A DNA stretch of 64,000 nucleotides from Dactylorhiza incarnata (taxonomy: Eukaryota > Streptophyta > Magnoliopsida > Asparagales > Orchidaceae). Below, piece after piece: positions 44,472 to 53,546 of this stretch. How positions within the stretch are numbered: the first letter of the stretch is position 1; each line of letters begins with the position of its first letter. The notes under the pieces are model-generated. The model was given only the letters and a program-made list of their open reading frames with translations. It was not told where the DNA came from and made no database searches. The translations under genes were made by a program, and so were the position numbers. The DNA lies in the NCBI GenBank assembly GCA_033032865.1, contig JAWHQI010000328.1, positions 620,001 to 684,000 on the forward strand. Reading direction: 5' to 3'.

Positions 44472-45488
44472 GTGCCTGACCGCGTGGTCCCTCAGCCCGC
44501 AGCTCCTCTGCAGCCTCAGTGTGAAGAATTCAACGCTCGTGATTTCTTCAAAACTTCAGCTCAAGGAACTCCAGCCCGATTGCTGAATGTTCAAGAGGAT
44601 TATGCTTATCCTCCAGTTTCTACTCTTGCTGCTTATCAATCTGCTCTTCCCGATGTTATTGAAGAAGAAGATCCCTCTCTCTTCGCAGACAGAGTTCATT
44701 GGGAACCCATTCCCAACGGTTTTAGAGAGTCTCGACTGCCTGTGTTCACCAGGGAGAGTGATCCAGTCTCTCTTCTTCAAACTTTCGAGTCAACTATCGC
44801 TCTGAGATCTCTCTTAGATGTGATGAGGTGCAAGCTTCTGATCACATCATTTTATGGGCAAACACAGGAGTGGTTGTACAAACTACCTCCCCAGTCCATC
44901 ACCTGCTTTTCCTTGCTCAGGCAAGAGCTTCTCCTGTGGTTTGCAACCTCTATAAAGAGGAAGAGTGGTCTTGCATCCCTCTTCCGGATCAAGCAAGGTG
45001 AGAATGAAACCTTAGCTCATTTCGTGGACCGTTTCCAGAAGGAGATCCTTAGAATCAGGGATGTAGACCCTTCACTCTACATGGTGGCCCTAGTCAATGA
45101 CCTTCAAGAAGACCCCCTCAAATTTGAGGTCACCACCCGATAGCCCAGCTCCTATCAGGAGCTAATCAGTATCGCTAACCGTTTCATATAAGGGGAGATC
45201 AGTAACCCTATATATGTCTCAAATATGACATTAAGAGCCAGTCAGAAAGGCTTTGCTAGTTCCATCACTACTCCTCAGCAGCTGGTGAGGCCTCCTCGCC
45301 AGGAGTTCCAACCTCCTACACAAAGAGGAAGGAACTTCCATCACCATTGTCCATATCAGGGCCATCGGCAGTTTCAGCAAAAAGGACCTATGTTGGCCAC
45401 CCCAATCATTCCAGCTCTCCAACCATCCAATCAACCGAATACAGTTCTATCCACCACCTCTTCCAGCTCTATCACATCAGCCCTTTAA
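44472..45488 (+). pseudogene. gag: Gag of the Tat element (N-terminal and central part)
   Basis: The frame from 44472 (MPDRVVPQPAAPL) to the stop at 45143 contains the Retrotrans_gag core: LPVFTRESDPVSLLQTFEST, then LLITSFYGQTQEWLYKLPPQSI, SLLRQELLLWFAT and LFRIKQGENETLAHFVDRFQ with EILRIRDVDPSLYMVALVNDL. After stops at 45143 and about 45190 the same region continues with NMTLRASQKGF and a Gln/Pro-rich tail to 45488. The gene is then split by the solo LTR at 45525 and resumes at 46980. A start upstream of 44472 is possible. Confidence 0.85.
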
Positions 45489-45524
45489 TGACTCTCAAGA
45501 GTGCTTCACCGAGCTCAGCCTTTC

Positions 45525-46974
45525 TGAAGTATCTAGTTGCCTACCTAAATCACCTAGAGGGGGGTGAATAGGTGATCTCTACGTCTTTTGCGGAATTAAA
45601 AATTAAACGTAAAGCACATCACACAAAACAGATCACAGCCACAGATAACACCAGGAATTTATAGTGGTTCCCCGTACTTGGGTACTCCACTGCCGGCCTC
45701 GCCAATCTAGCACCACAGCTAGACTTGACTACTCACTAAATCTCGGATCAAGAACGATCCTACAATCTCGGAGTCAAACTCCTACAAACTCAGAGAGAAC
45801 CTCTCTTACAACTCGGAGAAAAACTTCTCCTACAACTCGGAGAACAACCTCTCCTACAACTCGGAGATAACAACTCCTACAATAGATGATAAAAGGTTTT
45901 GAACAATGAGATACCAGATCTGAATAACATAGGCGTTTTCTTCCTTCTTCTTGAATAGCTTTTGAGAACGATGAGGAAGAACAATGATCCTTCAAATCTG
46001 TCTTTGGCAATCCGAAATGATCCAATAGAGATTGTAGAACCATAACACGGATCAATCGAATCCTTCTTGATAGAAATCGGCAACTCCAATGAGTAGATCG
46101 ATCTCCAATCGTAGACGACGGCGAGGCGGCGCTTTTCTCGTTCTTTTTGATCGGGAGAGAAATTAGGGTTTTTGAACGATTCGAAAAAAACTTCTTATAA
46201 TAACTCAAGAGCGATCCTATATATAGAGGGAAGCAATTAAGGATTAAATCGACCTTAAATGCACTCCATATAGCCGTTAGGATCGGGAAGGAACGTTTAC
46301 AAACCGTCAAGAACCGAGAAAACAAATTAGAGAAAAAATGGACAGAATTCTCGAGACATAATGGTTCTCTCGAGACATAAGGGATCTCTCGAGAACTGAG
46401 GATGAAAGAACAAAAGGTTAATGTATCGAGAACTGACGGATCTCTCGAAATATGAAGCAGAGAGAGCAGGAAGGAGATGTCTCGAGAACTTGATGATCTC
46501 TCGAGACACTACAATGATTTCGGACAAAAGGTCTTTCGAGACATGCTTGATCTCTCGAGACATCAAGAACCCATATCTCGAGATCCAAAGAACTTGCCTC
46601 TCGAGACATGTCAGAACTCTCGAGACATACTTGATCTCTCGAGACATGACCTTAGGAAAATTGTTTTCAACAATTTTCTTGTCTTCTCTTGAACACTTGC
46701 TGCAACCGCACTCCAAAGTCTTCAATAGTCTTGAAAATGAAGTGTACCCCAATAGAGAGATCACACATGAGTCATCACCATGTTTCATATAATGAAGAAT
46801 TACATTGTATGAAACTGTGTTTGCAGACCCATTGTGACCTGACATTGAGTTACACTTAGCAATGATAATCTGCAAGACAATACTGGAAAAGCATATCAAA
46901 TACAAATGCAATTCAATCTTAGTTTAAGGGTGACTTCTCACAAATCAAGGTAATTGTGATTACAATTTCCAACA
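45525..46974 (-). mobile_element. Solo LTR of a Sirevirus-type copia element (1450 bp)
   Basis: On the minus strand it runs from TGTTGGAAATTG to GATACTTCA, flanked by the 5-bp duplication CTTTC (45520-45524 and 46975-46979). A TATA-like CTATATATAG lies at 46217-46226, the C-tract hairpin ATCACCTA-TTCACCCCCCTC-TAGGTGAT at 45549-45576, and a TCTCGAGA word array upstream of the TATA box. ORFs inside it have no recognisable domain. Confidence 0.92.
46340..46660. repeat. TCTCGAGACAT word array in the solo LTR
   Basis: About sixteen copies of CTCTCGAGACAT or TCTCGAGAACT with variable spacing of 10-30 bases; TCTCGAGA is a perfect 8-bp palindrome. Confidence 0.92.
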
Positions 46975-46979
46975 CTTTC

Positions 46980-47325
46980 GATGAGCGTGGTCAATCAGAT
47001 TCTTCAGAAGCAGCCTGTCTATAAAAGGCCAGCCTCCTTGCAATCTGATCCTAAGTTCAGAAACCTCTCCCTTTACTATGAGCATCATATAAAGAGTGGA
47101 CATATGACAGAGAATTGTCGGGCTCTCCGCATGCTGGTGGAGAAGCTCCTGAAGGAAGGGAAGTTGCAGTAGTTGGGAAGAGTGATTCTTCAAATGCTTC
47201 AACCTCCAAGAGCAAAGAAGTAGCGAAAGCTCATTGGGAATGCGAGGAAGTGAACGACATTGGTCTCCTTGACAACGTTGGCCTCCTTGGCAGGGTCGGC
47301 TATCAGAATGAGTGCATAGAGGCTA
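46980..47325 (+). pseudogene. gag: Gag C-terminal part of the Tat element
   Basis: Reads SVVNQILQKQPVYKRPASLQ, then CxxH-less YYEHHIKSGHMTENCRALRML and VEKLLKEGKLQ before a stop at 47172. This is the typical nucleocapsid-end segment of Tat Gag, in which the first Cys of a CxxH..H..C knuckle appears replaced by Tyr. The remaining stretch to protease has stops. Confidence 0.78.
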
Positions 47326-47898
47326 ATGATGAAGGTCTTCAGCTACCTCTTCTGCATTCATGGAGGGGAGGGGCTTGAATCATCTCAAAAATCTAGCCTT
47401 TCTAGAGTTTTCCAGTCAGAGGTCGCTGTGACCTTCACTTCTGCTCCTGTTAGGGAGATTGTCACCTTTGGGCAAGATGACCTTCCTTCGATCGCTAATC
47501 CTTTCAACGATACTGTGGCAATCAAGGCGGTGATCAAAAACTACACGATGGAAAGAATTCTGACCAACACCGATAGTTCTGTAAACCTCCTCTTCAAACG
47601 AACCTATGAGGCCCTAAAGACTAAGAAGACTCTCCTTTCCATTGAAGGGGCACTTTATTGGTTTTCAGGAGAAAAGATGGAGGTAGAGGGAAGTGTCACA
47701 CTCTCTGTGACACTTGGTGGGATCACCAAGCTGGTTCAGTTCATAGTCGTTGATGCTCCAAGTAGCTACACTGCTATCATTGGAAGGCCAATACTTAATG
47801 AATATCAGGCAGTGGTCTCCACCTTCCATCTAGCCATCAAGTTCGCCCTCAATGGAAAGCAATATTGGACCAGGAGAGATCCTAAGAAGTCTCAATAA
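47326..47898 (+). pseudogene. pol: Retropepsin-type protease of the Tat element, active site lost
   Basis: 190 codons. EIVTFGQDDLPSIANPFNDT leads into the protease core RILTNTDSSVNLLFKRTYEAL, where the family's DTGSS active site has become NTDSS, so the catalytic Asp is gone. SVTLGGITKLVQFIVVDAPS, then SYTAIIGRPILNEYQAVVST and HLAIKFAL follow as in related plant elements. The Met at 47326 is not necessarily a native start. Confidence 0.85.
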
Positions 47899-48114
47899 TG
47901 TTATGTTAAGATGGTCAATATGATTGAATCTTCTCCTCCCCCAAAGATGGTTGAGACTGTTCTAGTGCATCACGATGCTGATCATCCTGAAGTTGTAGAA
48001 GAATCAACAGAGAAAGATGCTAGAGAAGGAGATCGCTTGGAACTTACCCAGGTGACTCAAGTTGTTCCTATTGATAGTGAAGATGGAAGAAAGAGGCTCT
48101 CCATCAATGTCGAG
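47899..48114 (+). pseudogene. pol: Protease-RT spacer of the Tat polyprotein
   Basis: An acidic frame from 47911 (MVNMIESSPPPK) with EVVEESTEKDAREGDRLELTQ. It is cut after NVE by the TRIM-like element at 48115 and would continue at 49607 with ELSAEEELARLLSS-like sequence. Confidence 0.65.
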
Positions 48115-48626
48115 TGTTGAAGCCAGGAAAATCCTAGGCTCCAAAATTCGGATCAATGCAATCGGAGGCTACTTGCCCAGCTGTCCAACAAGATGACTTG
48201 GCTGTCAACGACGAAGAAGATAGAAGAGCAACAAACAGGACCCCAGGTGCTGCGGCAGGGAGGTCTCACCACGTACCCGGAAGCTCAAGGGAGTCTTCCC
48301 CTCCAAAACCAAAAATGTTCGAGCTTGGTACAAGGAAGGCAGCGACTTGGCGAGTATCTAGCCTGAGGGGGTCAACCTCGTCCAAAAGGTCCTCTTTCTT
48401 GTACCCCTGGGGGTCTATTTATAGACAAAACCTGGGGGGTAGTTACCTGGCCATACTCGCCCAACCTCGCCTTTGCTCGCCTAGCTCGCACCTTGCTCGC
48501 CCAGCACGCCTCTTGCTCGCCTAGCTCGCCTCTTGCTCGTTAAGCTCGCCTCTTGCTCGCCAAGCGAGGTCTGCGAATAGGCATCTCCTTAGGCCTTTCT
48601 AATCTCGACGAATTACGGGTGGTACA
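48115..48626 (+). repeat. Left LTR of the TRIM-like element (512 bp)
   Basis: Carries a short array of CTCGCC(C/T)AGCTCGCC words at about 48460-48570. Confidence 0.82.
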
Positions 48627-48769
48627 CAATCTCCGCTTTTTTCGAGCTCGCTCGCGAAGTCGGATACCAATGGTGAACCCGTGGTTCGGAAAGATGGGCA
48701 CTATAGAGTAAATGCGCGAGGTCCTTCCCAGGAGGGGATCTCAACTGTAGGAGGAAAAAGAGTCGATAC

Positions 48770-48918
48770 CTCGCATGAGCCGAGCTCAACTAGAGGCAGA
48801 TAGAAGGTCGACACCTCGCAGGAGCCGAGCTCAACTGGAGGCGGATACAAGGTCGACACCTTCTAGGAGCCGAGCTCAACTAGAGGTGGAGAGAAGGTCG
48901 ACACATTCTTGGAGCCAT
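48770..48918. repeat. ~46-bp tandem repeat in the TRIM interior
   Basis: Three and a half units of GGAGCCGAGCTCAACT..GGTCGACACCT; accounts for the ORF at 48775-48957. Confidence 0.88.
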
Positions 48919-48934
48919 GCTCACCGCACCAAAG

Positions 48935-49606
48935 TGTTGAAGCCAGGAAATTCCTAGGCTCCAAAATTCGGATCAATGCAGCCGGAGGCTACTTGCCCAG
49001 CAGTCCAACGAGATGACTTGGCTGGCAACGACGAAGAAGCTAGAAGAGCAAAAAACAGTACCCCAGGAGCCGCGACAGGGAGGTCCCACCACGTACCCAG
49101 AAGCTCAAGGGAGTCTTCCCCTCCAAAACCAAAAATGACCGAGCATGGTACAAGGAAGGCAGGGACCTGGCGAGTATCTTGCCGAGGGGGTCAACCTCGT
49201 CCAAAAGGTCCTCTTTCTTGTACCCCTGGGGGTCTATTTATAGACAAATCCTGGGGGGGTAGTTACCTGGCCATACTCGCCCATACTCGCCTTTGCTCGC
49301 CCAGCTCGCCCCTTGCACGCCCAGCTCGCCTCTTGCTCGCCTAGCTCGCCCCTTGATTTCCTAGCTCGGCCCTTGCTCGCCCCTTGCTCGCCCAGCTCAC
49401 CCCTTGCTCGCCCAGCTCGCCCCTTGCTCGCCCATCTCGCCCCTTGCTCGCCCAGCTCGCCCCTTGCTCGCCCAGCTCGCCACTTGCTCGCCCAGCTCGC
49501 CCCTTGCTCGCCCAGCTCGCCATTCTCGTCTCTTGGTCGCCAAGTAAGGTCTGCGAATAGGCTTCTCCTTAGGCCTTTCTAATCTTGACGAATTACGGGT
49601 GGTACA
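48935..49606 (+). repeat. Right LTR of the TRIM-like element (672 bp)
   Basis: Collinear with the left LTR except that the CTCGCCCAGCTCGCCCCTTG array is expanded to about 250 bp at 49270-49540. Confidence 0.82.
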
Positions 49607-49611
49607 CCGAG

Positions 49612-50505
49612 CTGTCTGCAGAAGAAGAGTTAGCTCGTCTCTTGTCTTCTAAAGAACCTGGATGTCTTTGCCTGGTCAGCAAATGACATGCAAAGAGTTG
49701 ATCCTGATGTCGCTTGCCACCACCTCAACATCAACCCGAGCTTCACTCCACTCAAGTAGAAGAAGTGTGAGGTGGCGGTAACTCTCGCTCAGCCCATTAG
49801 ATAGGGGGTGGATAAGCTCCTCAAAGCAAAATTCATTCAAGAGATTCAATACCCAGATTGGATTTCAAACATTGTAATGATAAAAAGGGCAGGAGGTAAA
49901 TGGAAGATTGTGTCGACTTTACAAAACTTAATAAAACTTCTCAAAAGATTGTTACCATTTGCCTCAGATAGATTCTTTAGTTGATTCTGCGGTATGGTAC
50001 TCATGCATAAGCTTCTTAGATGCATTCTCTGGTTATCACCAAATTAGAATGCATAAGCCCGACATTCCTCATACCTCTTTCATCACGAACGACGAATACT
50101 TCTGTTACTGCGTGATGCCATTTCAGGATAAAAATGATGGTGCGTCGTATTAAAGAATGATGGATATTGTATTCAAAAACCAAACAACAACAACACTCAA
50201 GCCTTTATCTCACCATAGTGGGGTCGGCTATATGGATCCTCTGTCGCCATTGCGCCCTAACTTTAAGCATAGTCTCATTAATGCCTAAGTACATCATGTC
50301 TTATTCAAAAACCAAAAAGAGAGAAATTTGAAAGTCAATGTTGACGACCTCCTAATAAAAAGTAAAGCATTTTCTGCTCATCTCGACGATCTCGCTGAGA
50401 CGTTTGCAACCCTTCGAGCCTTTAACATGAGATTAAATCCCACTAAAATATTTTTTCGGAGCAAGCAACGGGAAGTTCCTCGGTCACCTTCTCACCCCAA
50501 AAGGG
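49612..50505 (+). pseudogene. pol: Reverse transcriptase of the Tat element, N-terminal part
   Basis: In broken frames: DVFAWSANDMQRVDPDVACH, then KLLKAKFIQEIQYPDWISNI and VMIKRAGGKWKI, LPQIDSLVDSAVW, SFLDAFSGYHQIRMHKPD, TSFITNDEYFCYCVMPF and, after the SINE, KVNVDDLLIKSK. The first catalytic Asp (FLDAFSGYHQ) and the DD pair (VDDLL, usual Y before V replaced by N) are present. Frameshifts and stops lie near 49760, 49800 and 49915; a 117-bp SINE splits it at 50185. Confidence 0.85.
50185..50301 (+). mobile_element. Au-like SINE with 15-bp target-site duplication
   Basis: CAACAACAACACTCAAGCCT, then ACCATAGTGGGGTCGGCTAT and ATGGATCCT, the familiar 5' part of Au-type plant SINEs. It is flanked by the perfect direct repeat TATTCAAAAACCAAA at 50170-50184 and 50302-50316. 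About 117 bp, so shorter than a full-length Au element. It disrupts RT. Confidence 0.85.
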
Positions 50506-51050
50506 TTGAAGATATATCCTGACAAGGTAAAAGCAATCTTAGATATGACACCTCCGAGATTGCTTAAAGAGGTTCAACAACTAGGAGGGAGGATGGCAGG
50601 TCTGAGTCGATTCACATTTCGTTCAGGAGATAAGAGTGCTCCGTTGTTCAAAACTCTACGCGAGGGAGCAAAATTTGAATGGACCAAGGAGTGTGATGAC
50701 GCATTTGATCAGTTAAAAAAACATTTAACATCAACTCCTTTGCTTCGGAGCCCTCGAGAAGGCAAGGATCTCTTCCTTTACCTTATAGTTGGATCTGACG
50801 CAATAAGCTCAGTGTTGGTCATCGAAGAGAAGAAAAGATAATTCTCAGTTTATTATGTTAGCAGAATACTCAAAGATGCAGAAACCCGATATTGAATTCT
50901 TGAGAAGTTAGCATTGATGCTTGTCACGTCAACTCGCAGGCTTCGACCATCCTTTCAAGCTCATTCTTTTCAGGTGGTGGCAAATCTTCCATTGAAAAAT
51001 GTGCTAGAAAATCAAAAGCATTCGGGCAGGTTAACAAAGTGAGCAATAGA
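50506..51050 (+). pseudogene. pol: RT thumb/connection and first RNase H of the Tat element
   Basis: The frame 50506-50841 reads KVKAILDMTPPRLLKEVQQL, then GGRMAGLSRFTFRSGDKSAP, LFKTLREGAKFEWTKECDDAF and TPLLRSPREGKDLFLYLIVG. After a stop it continues SVYYVSRILKDAETRY-stop-ILEKLALMLV, the usual RNase H start, in which YLIVGSDAISSVL corresponds to the segment with the first catalytic residue. Several stops follow. Confidence 0.83.
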
Positions 51051-51075
51051 GCTTAGTGAGTTCGACATCTCATAT

Positions 51076-51366
51076 GTGCCCAGAATGACAATCAAAGCTC
51101 AAGTGTTGGAAGATTTTATGATCTATACAGCAAAAAGCAGCTCAGAAAAAGAGGCCAGAGAACCTCTAGCCTGGACAATCATTGTTGATGGGGCTTCTGG
51201 TAGAAACTCCTCAGGAGCAGGAATTGTTCTAGTTAACCCCAATAAGGTTAGATTGGATCAAGCTTTGAAGTTCTACTTCCCCACTACAAATACTCAAGCA
51301 GAATATAAAGCACTGCTTGCAGGTCTCCGATTCACAAGAGAGCTGGGTATTGAAGATGTAGAATGA
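51076..51366 (+). pseudogene. pol: Second, archaeal-type RNase H of the Tat element (truncated)
   Basis: RMTIKAQVLEDFM precedes the core WTIIVDGASGRNSSGAGIVL, with Asp as first catalytic residue, then FYFPTTNTQAEYKALLAGLR with Glu as the second. It breaks off after ELGIEDVE, before the DS motif with the third acidic residue. This second RNase H is what places the element in the Tat lineage. Confidence 0.87.
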
Positions 51367-52461
51367 TGTTTAAATTTTTAGGTTCTGCAAGAGCCTTTTT
51401 GTGATGAGAATAGAATTAGGCGGGCGTTCTCGAGAAGTCTGACGAGTACTCCTACTTCGAGGAACTAACCGTTATCCTACTTCAATGAATAGAAGTAATG
51501 GTCTTTCCTTCTTTCGAAATATCGATGATTACGCCCCGGCTATGACGCTGAAGTCTTTAAATGTGTAAATAGAAAAGGAGAGTTTTATAAGCTTTTGTAA
51601 TTATTATCCAAACTAATCTTTCAATGAAGGCAAGTATACCTTATCGCGTATAGTATAAGATATTTTCTAGAAAATATCAAGGTCATATTTTTCCGGATCT
51701 TGTTGATTATTTTTACTTTTTAAGAATGCACTATTATTTTATCGACAAAATGAGTGATTAATTTTATAAAATTAAAAAAACGATGACGATGATAATTAAG
51801 CGATTACGTGCGTTAGCGAAAACAAAGAAAAACAATTATAAGAAAAAAGAAAAGAAAAGTGCACACTAAATTAAAAATACACGCACTTTAGGGAATTGAA
51901 ATGATCGAATTGAAATAAAGCAGAAAATTTATCTCATACACGCACGCACTCTACGGTATTGAAATGACTTAATTTAAAGAAAGTACAAAAACTAATTTAG
52001 CAAAATAAAGACAAGTCAAACTCATACACACACACTCTATAATAATTAAAAGCAAAATTAAAATAGAAATTAAAGAAAGCAAAAAAGGTAAATTCATACA
52101 CACACACACACACACTTTCATAAATGAAAAAACTAAAATAAAAACAATAACAATAAAATATACACTCACACACTCAACATAAACAAAAGAAGAACAAGAA
52201 GAACAAGAAGAACAAGAACAAAACATATATATTGATTGAAATAAAGATTTACAACTTTTTCAAGAAAGTCTAAACTTGGAGGACAAAAAGAGCCCAAACT
52301 AGGGCTTAGAAAGCACACAAACTAAACTCACAAACACTTATAAAAAACTCACAAGAACACTAACAAAACTCACAAGAACAACACTTAATTAGGTTCTAAT
52401 TTTCTGAACCTTTTTTACAAGGGAGGAGCCCCCCTTATTTATAGACAAAAGGGTTGCAACT
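51364..52461 (-). repeat. Athila-like element: LTR, R/U5 side
   Basis: Minus-strand TATA TCTATAAATAAGGGG is near 52431-52445 and the LTR then runs leftward (AATTAGAACC, TTTCAATCAATATATATG). It probably ends at TGATGTTTAAAT, 51364, where Tat coding sequence stops. Element G interrupts it at 52462 and the U3 side continues at 60256. AC-rich and GAACAA microsatellites lie at 52094-52116 and 52187-52218. Confidence 0.6.
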
Positions 52462-53498
52462 TGTTGGAACACGGTCTTCCGCATCTCCTAGGTTTGAGAA
52501 TAACAAATCCTATGTGTGTATTTAATCTTGTGTGATCTAAGTGTGCAGGATAACAGGTGAAAATGACTCAAGGTTTACATATGGAGGTTGCCCCCGAATT
52601 TGAGCCATCAAATCCAAACTGGTCACTAGCGCAGGCGCTAGTGGATAGCGCCGGCGCTAGCTCGATGCACAGAAGGCATGCTAGATTTGTTGCCTCGGAT
52701 TGAAGATATTGCCGCGCAAAGAGTTTCCTAACTTGGGATAGCGGCGGCGGTAGCGCTAGCGCCGGCGGTAGCATGAAGGCTATAAAATGGACCCCTTGCT
52801 TTCGTATTATTCATCCCTCTCCAATCCTATACTCTAGAGCTTCGTGCCATAGCAGATAGAGGAAGATTCAGAGCGATACTCCCACAAATCCATGAAGGCT
52901 TAAGGAGATCCGTGGAGAAGAATTCAACACGCTTCATCATCGTGACGAAAGGCCGCATCGACTACGATCATACTCTGCGGGCCTTCGTCCACTTCTCCAA
53001 GAGATCCACATAGAGGGAGTTTTTATATTATTGTATTTTCATTTCATATCTTTTCTGTAAACGGTAGTGAAATCGCCTCGTGTGGCGACTAGGTCTGGGG
53101 TAGGACTTAGGGATGAAATTCGCCTCGTGTTGGCGACTAGATCTAGGCTAGGTCTAGGGGGTGCTCGAGGCCTTTCTGGGGATAGATTGGCTAGAGCGGC
53201 TTGAGGCCGTATCTGGGGAGATATCGGTTAAAGCCAACTAGTTCGTGGGGATACGAGTCGGTATAGAAAACAAAAAGGATTTTTACTAGTCGCCTTAGAT
53301 TTCTAGCGTCATAGAAGTCAAGTTTTGTAAAACATTATTTGATATTAATAAAGCATGTCTCTTCTTTTGTTTTTACAAAACTTCTTATTGTTTTAATATT
53401 GCAATATTTCTAAGTTATTAAATGCAATCTTAAGTTTTTTGAAAACCCTTATTCACCCCCCCCCCCCCCCCCCTCTAAGGGCGCCTACCGATCCAACA
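52462..53498 (+). repeat. 5' LTR of element G (1037 bp)
   Basis: TGTTGGAACACGG to CGATCCAACA. Palindromic words GCGCAGGCGCTAG, GCGCCGGCGCTAGC and GTAGCGCTAGCGCCGGCGG at 52625-52772 end about 10 bases before the TATA box CTATAAAATGG (52780-52790). The C-tract (18 C) sits in the hairpin CCCTTA...TAAGGG at 53447-53482. Confidence 0.95.
52625..52772. repeat. CpG palindrome array in U3 of LTR G
   Basis: Four to five words with GCGCTAGCGC or GCCGGC cores, the same vocabulary as LTR A (3860-4200) and LTR F. Confidence 0.88.
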
Positions 53499-53500
53499 AG

Positions 53501-53512
53501 TGGTATCAGAGG
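53501..53512 (+). promoter_or_regulatory. Primer-binding site of element G
   Basis: TGGTATCAGAGG, two bases after the LTR; the last base differs from the standard site. Confidence 0.9.
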
Positions 53513-53546
53513 GGTTTTATTCCAATTGGCTTAACAACCGGTAATA

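Larger units (their letters stand above)
48115..49606 (+). mobile_element. TRIM-like miniature LTR element (1.49 kb)
   Basis: Two direct repeats, 48115-48626 and 48935-49606, both running TGTTGAAGCCAGG to GGTGGTACA, enclose only ~308 bp. The flanks TCGAG (48110-48114) and CCGAG (49607-49611) look like a 5-bp duplication with one change. There is no coding sequence and no PBS I can name. Strand is inferred from the TG...CA ends and the TATA-like TCTATTTATAGAC near 48413 and 49231, and is uncertain. Confidence 0.78.
43614..51363 (+). mobile_element. Tat-lineage Ty3/gypsy element, truncated and interrupted three times
   Basis: LTR end, gag, protease, RT, RNase H and a second archaeal-type RNase H in order on the plus strand; the second RNase H is a mark of the Tat lineage. 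Interrupted by a solo LTR (45525-46974), a TRIM-like element (48115-49606) and a SINE (50185-50301). It breaks off inside the second RNase H at about 51363, where Athila-like LTR sequence begins. Confidence 0.87.

Noticed and set aside
45774..46911. 183-aa and 194-aa minus-strand ORFs
   Set aside because: Both lie within the solo copia LTR and its TCTCGAGA array; no similarity to a known family could be recognised.
49313..49582. 89-aa Ser/Pro/Leu repeat protein
   Set aside because: Encoded by the 20-bp tandem array in the right LTR of the TRIM-like element; opposite strand is equally open.
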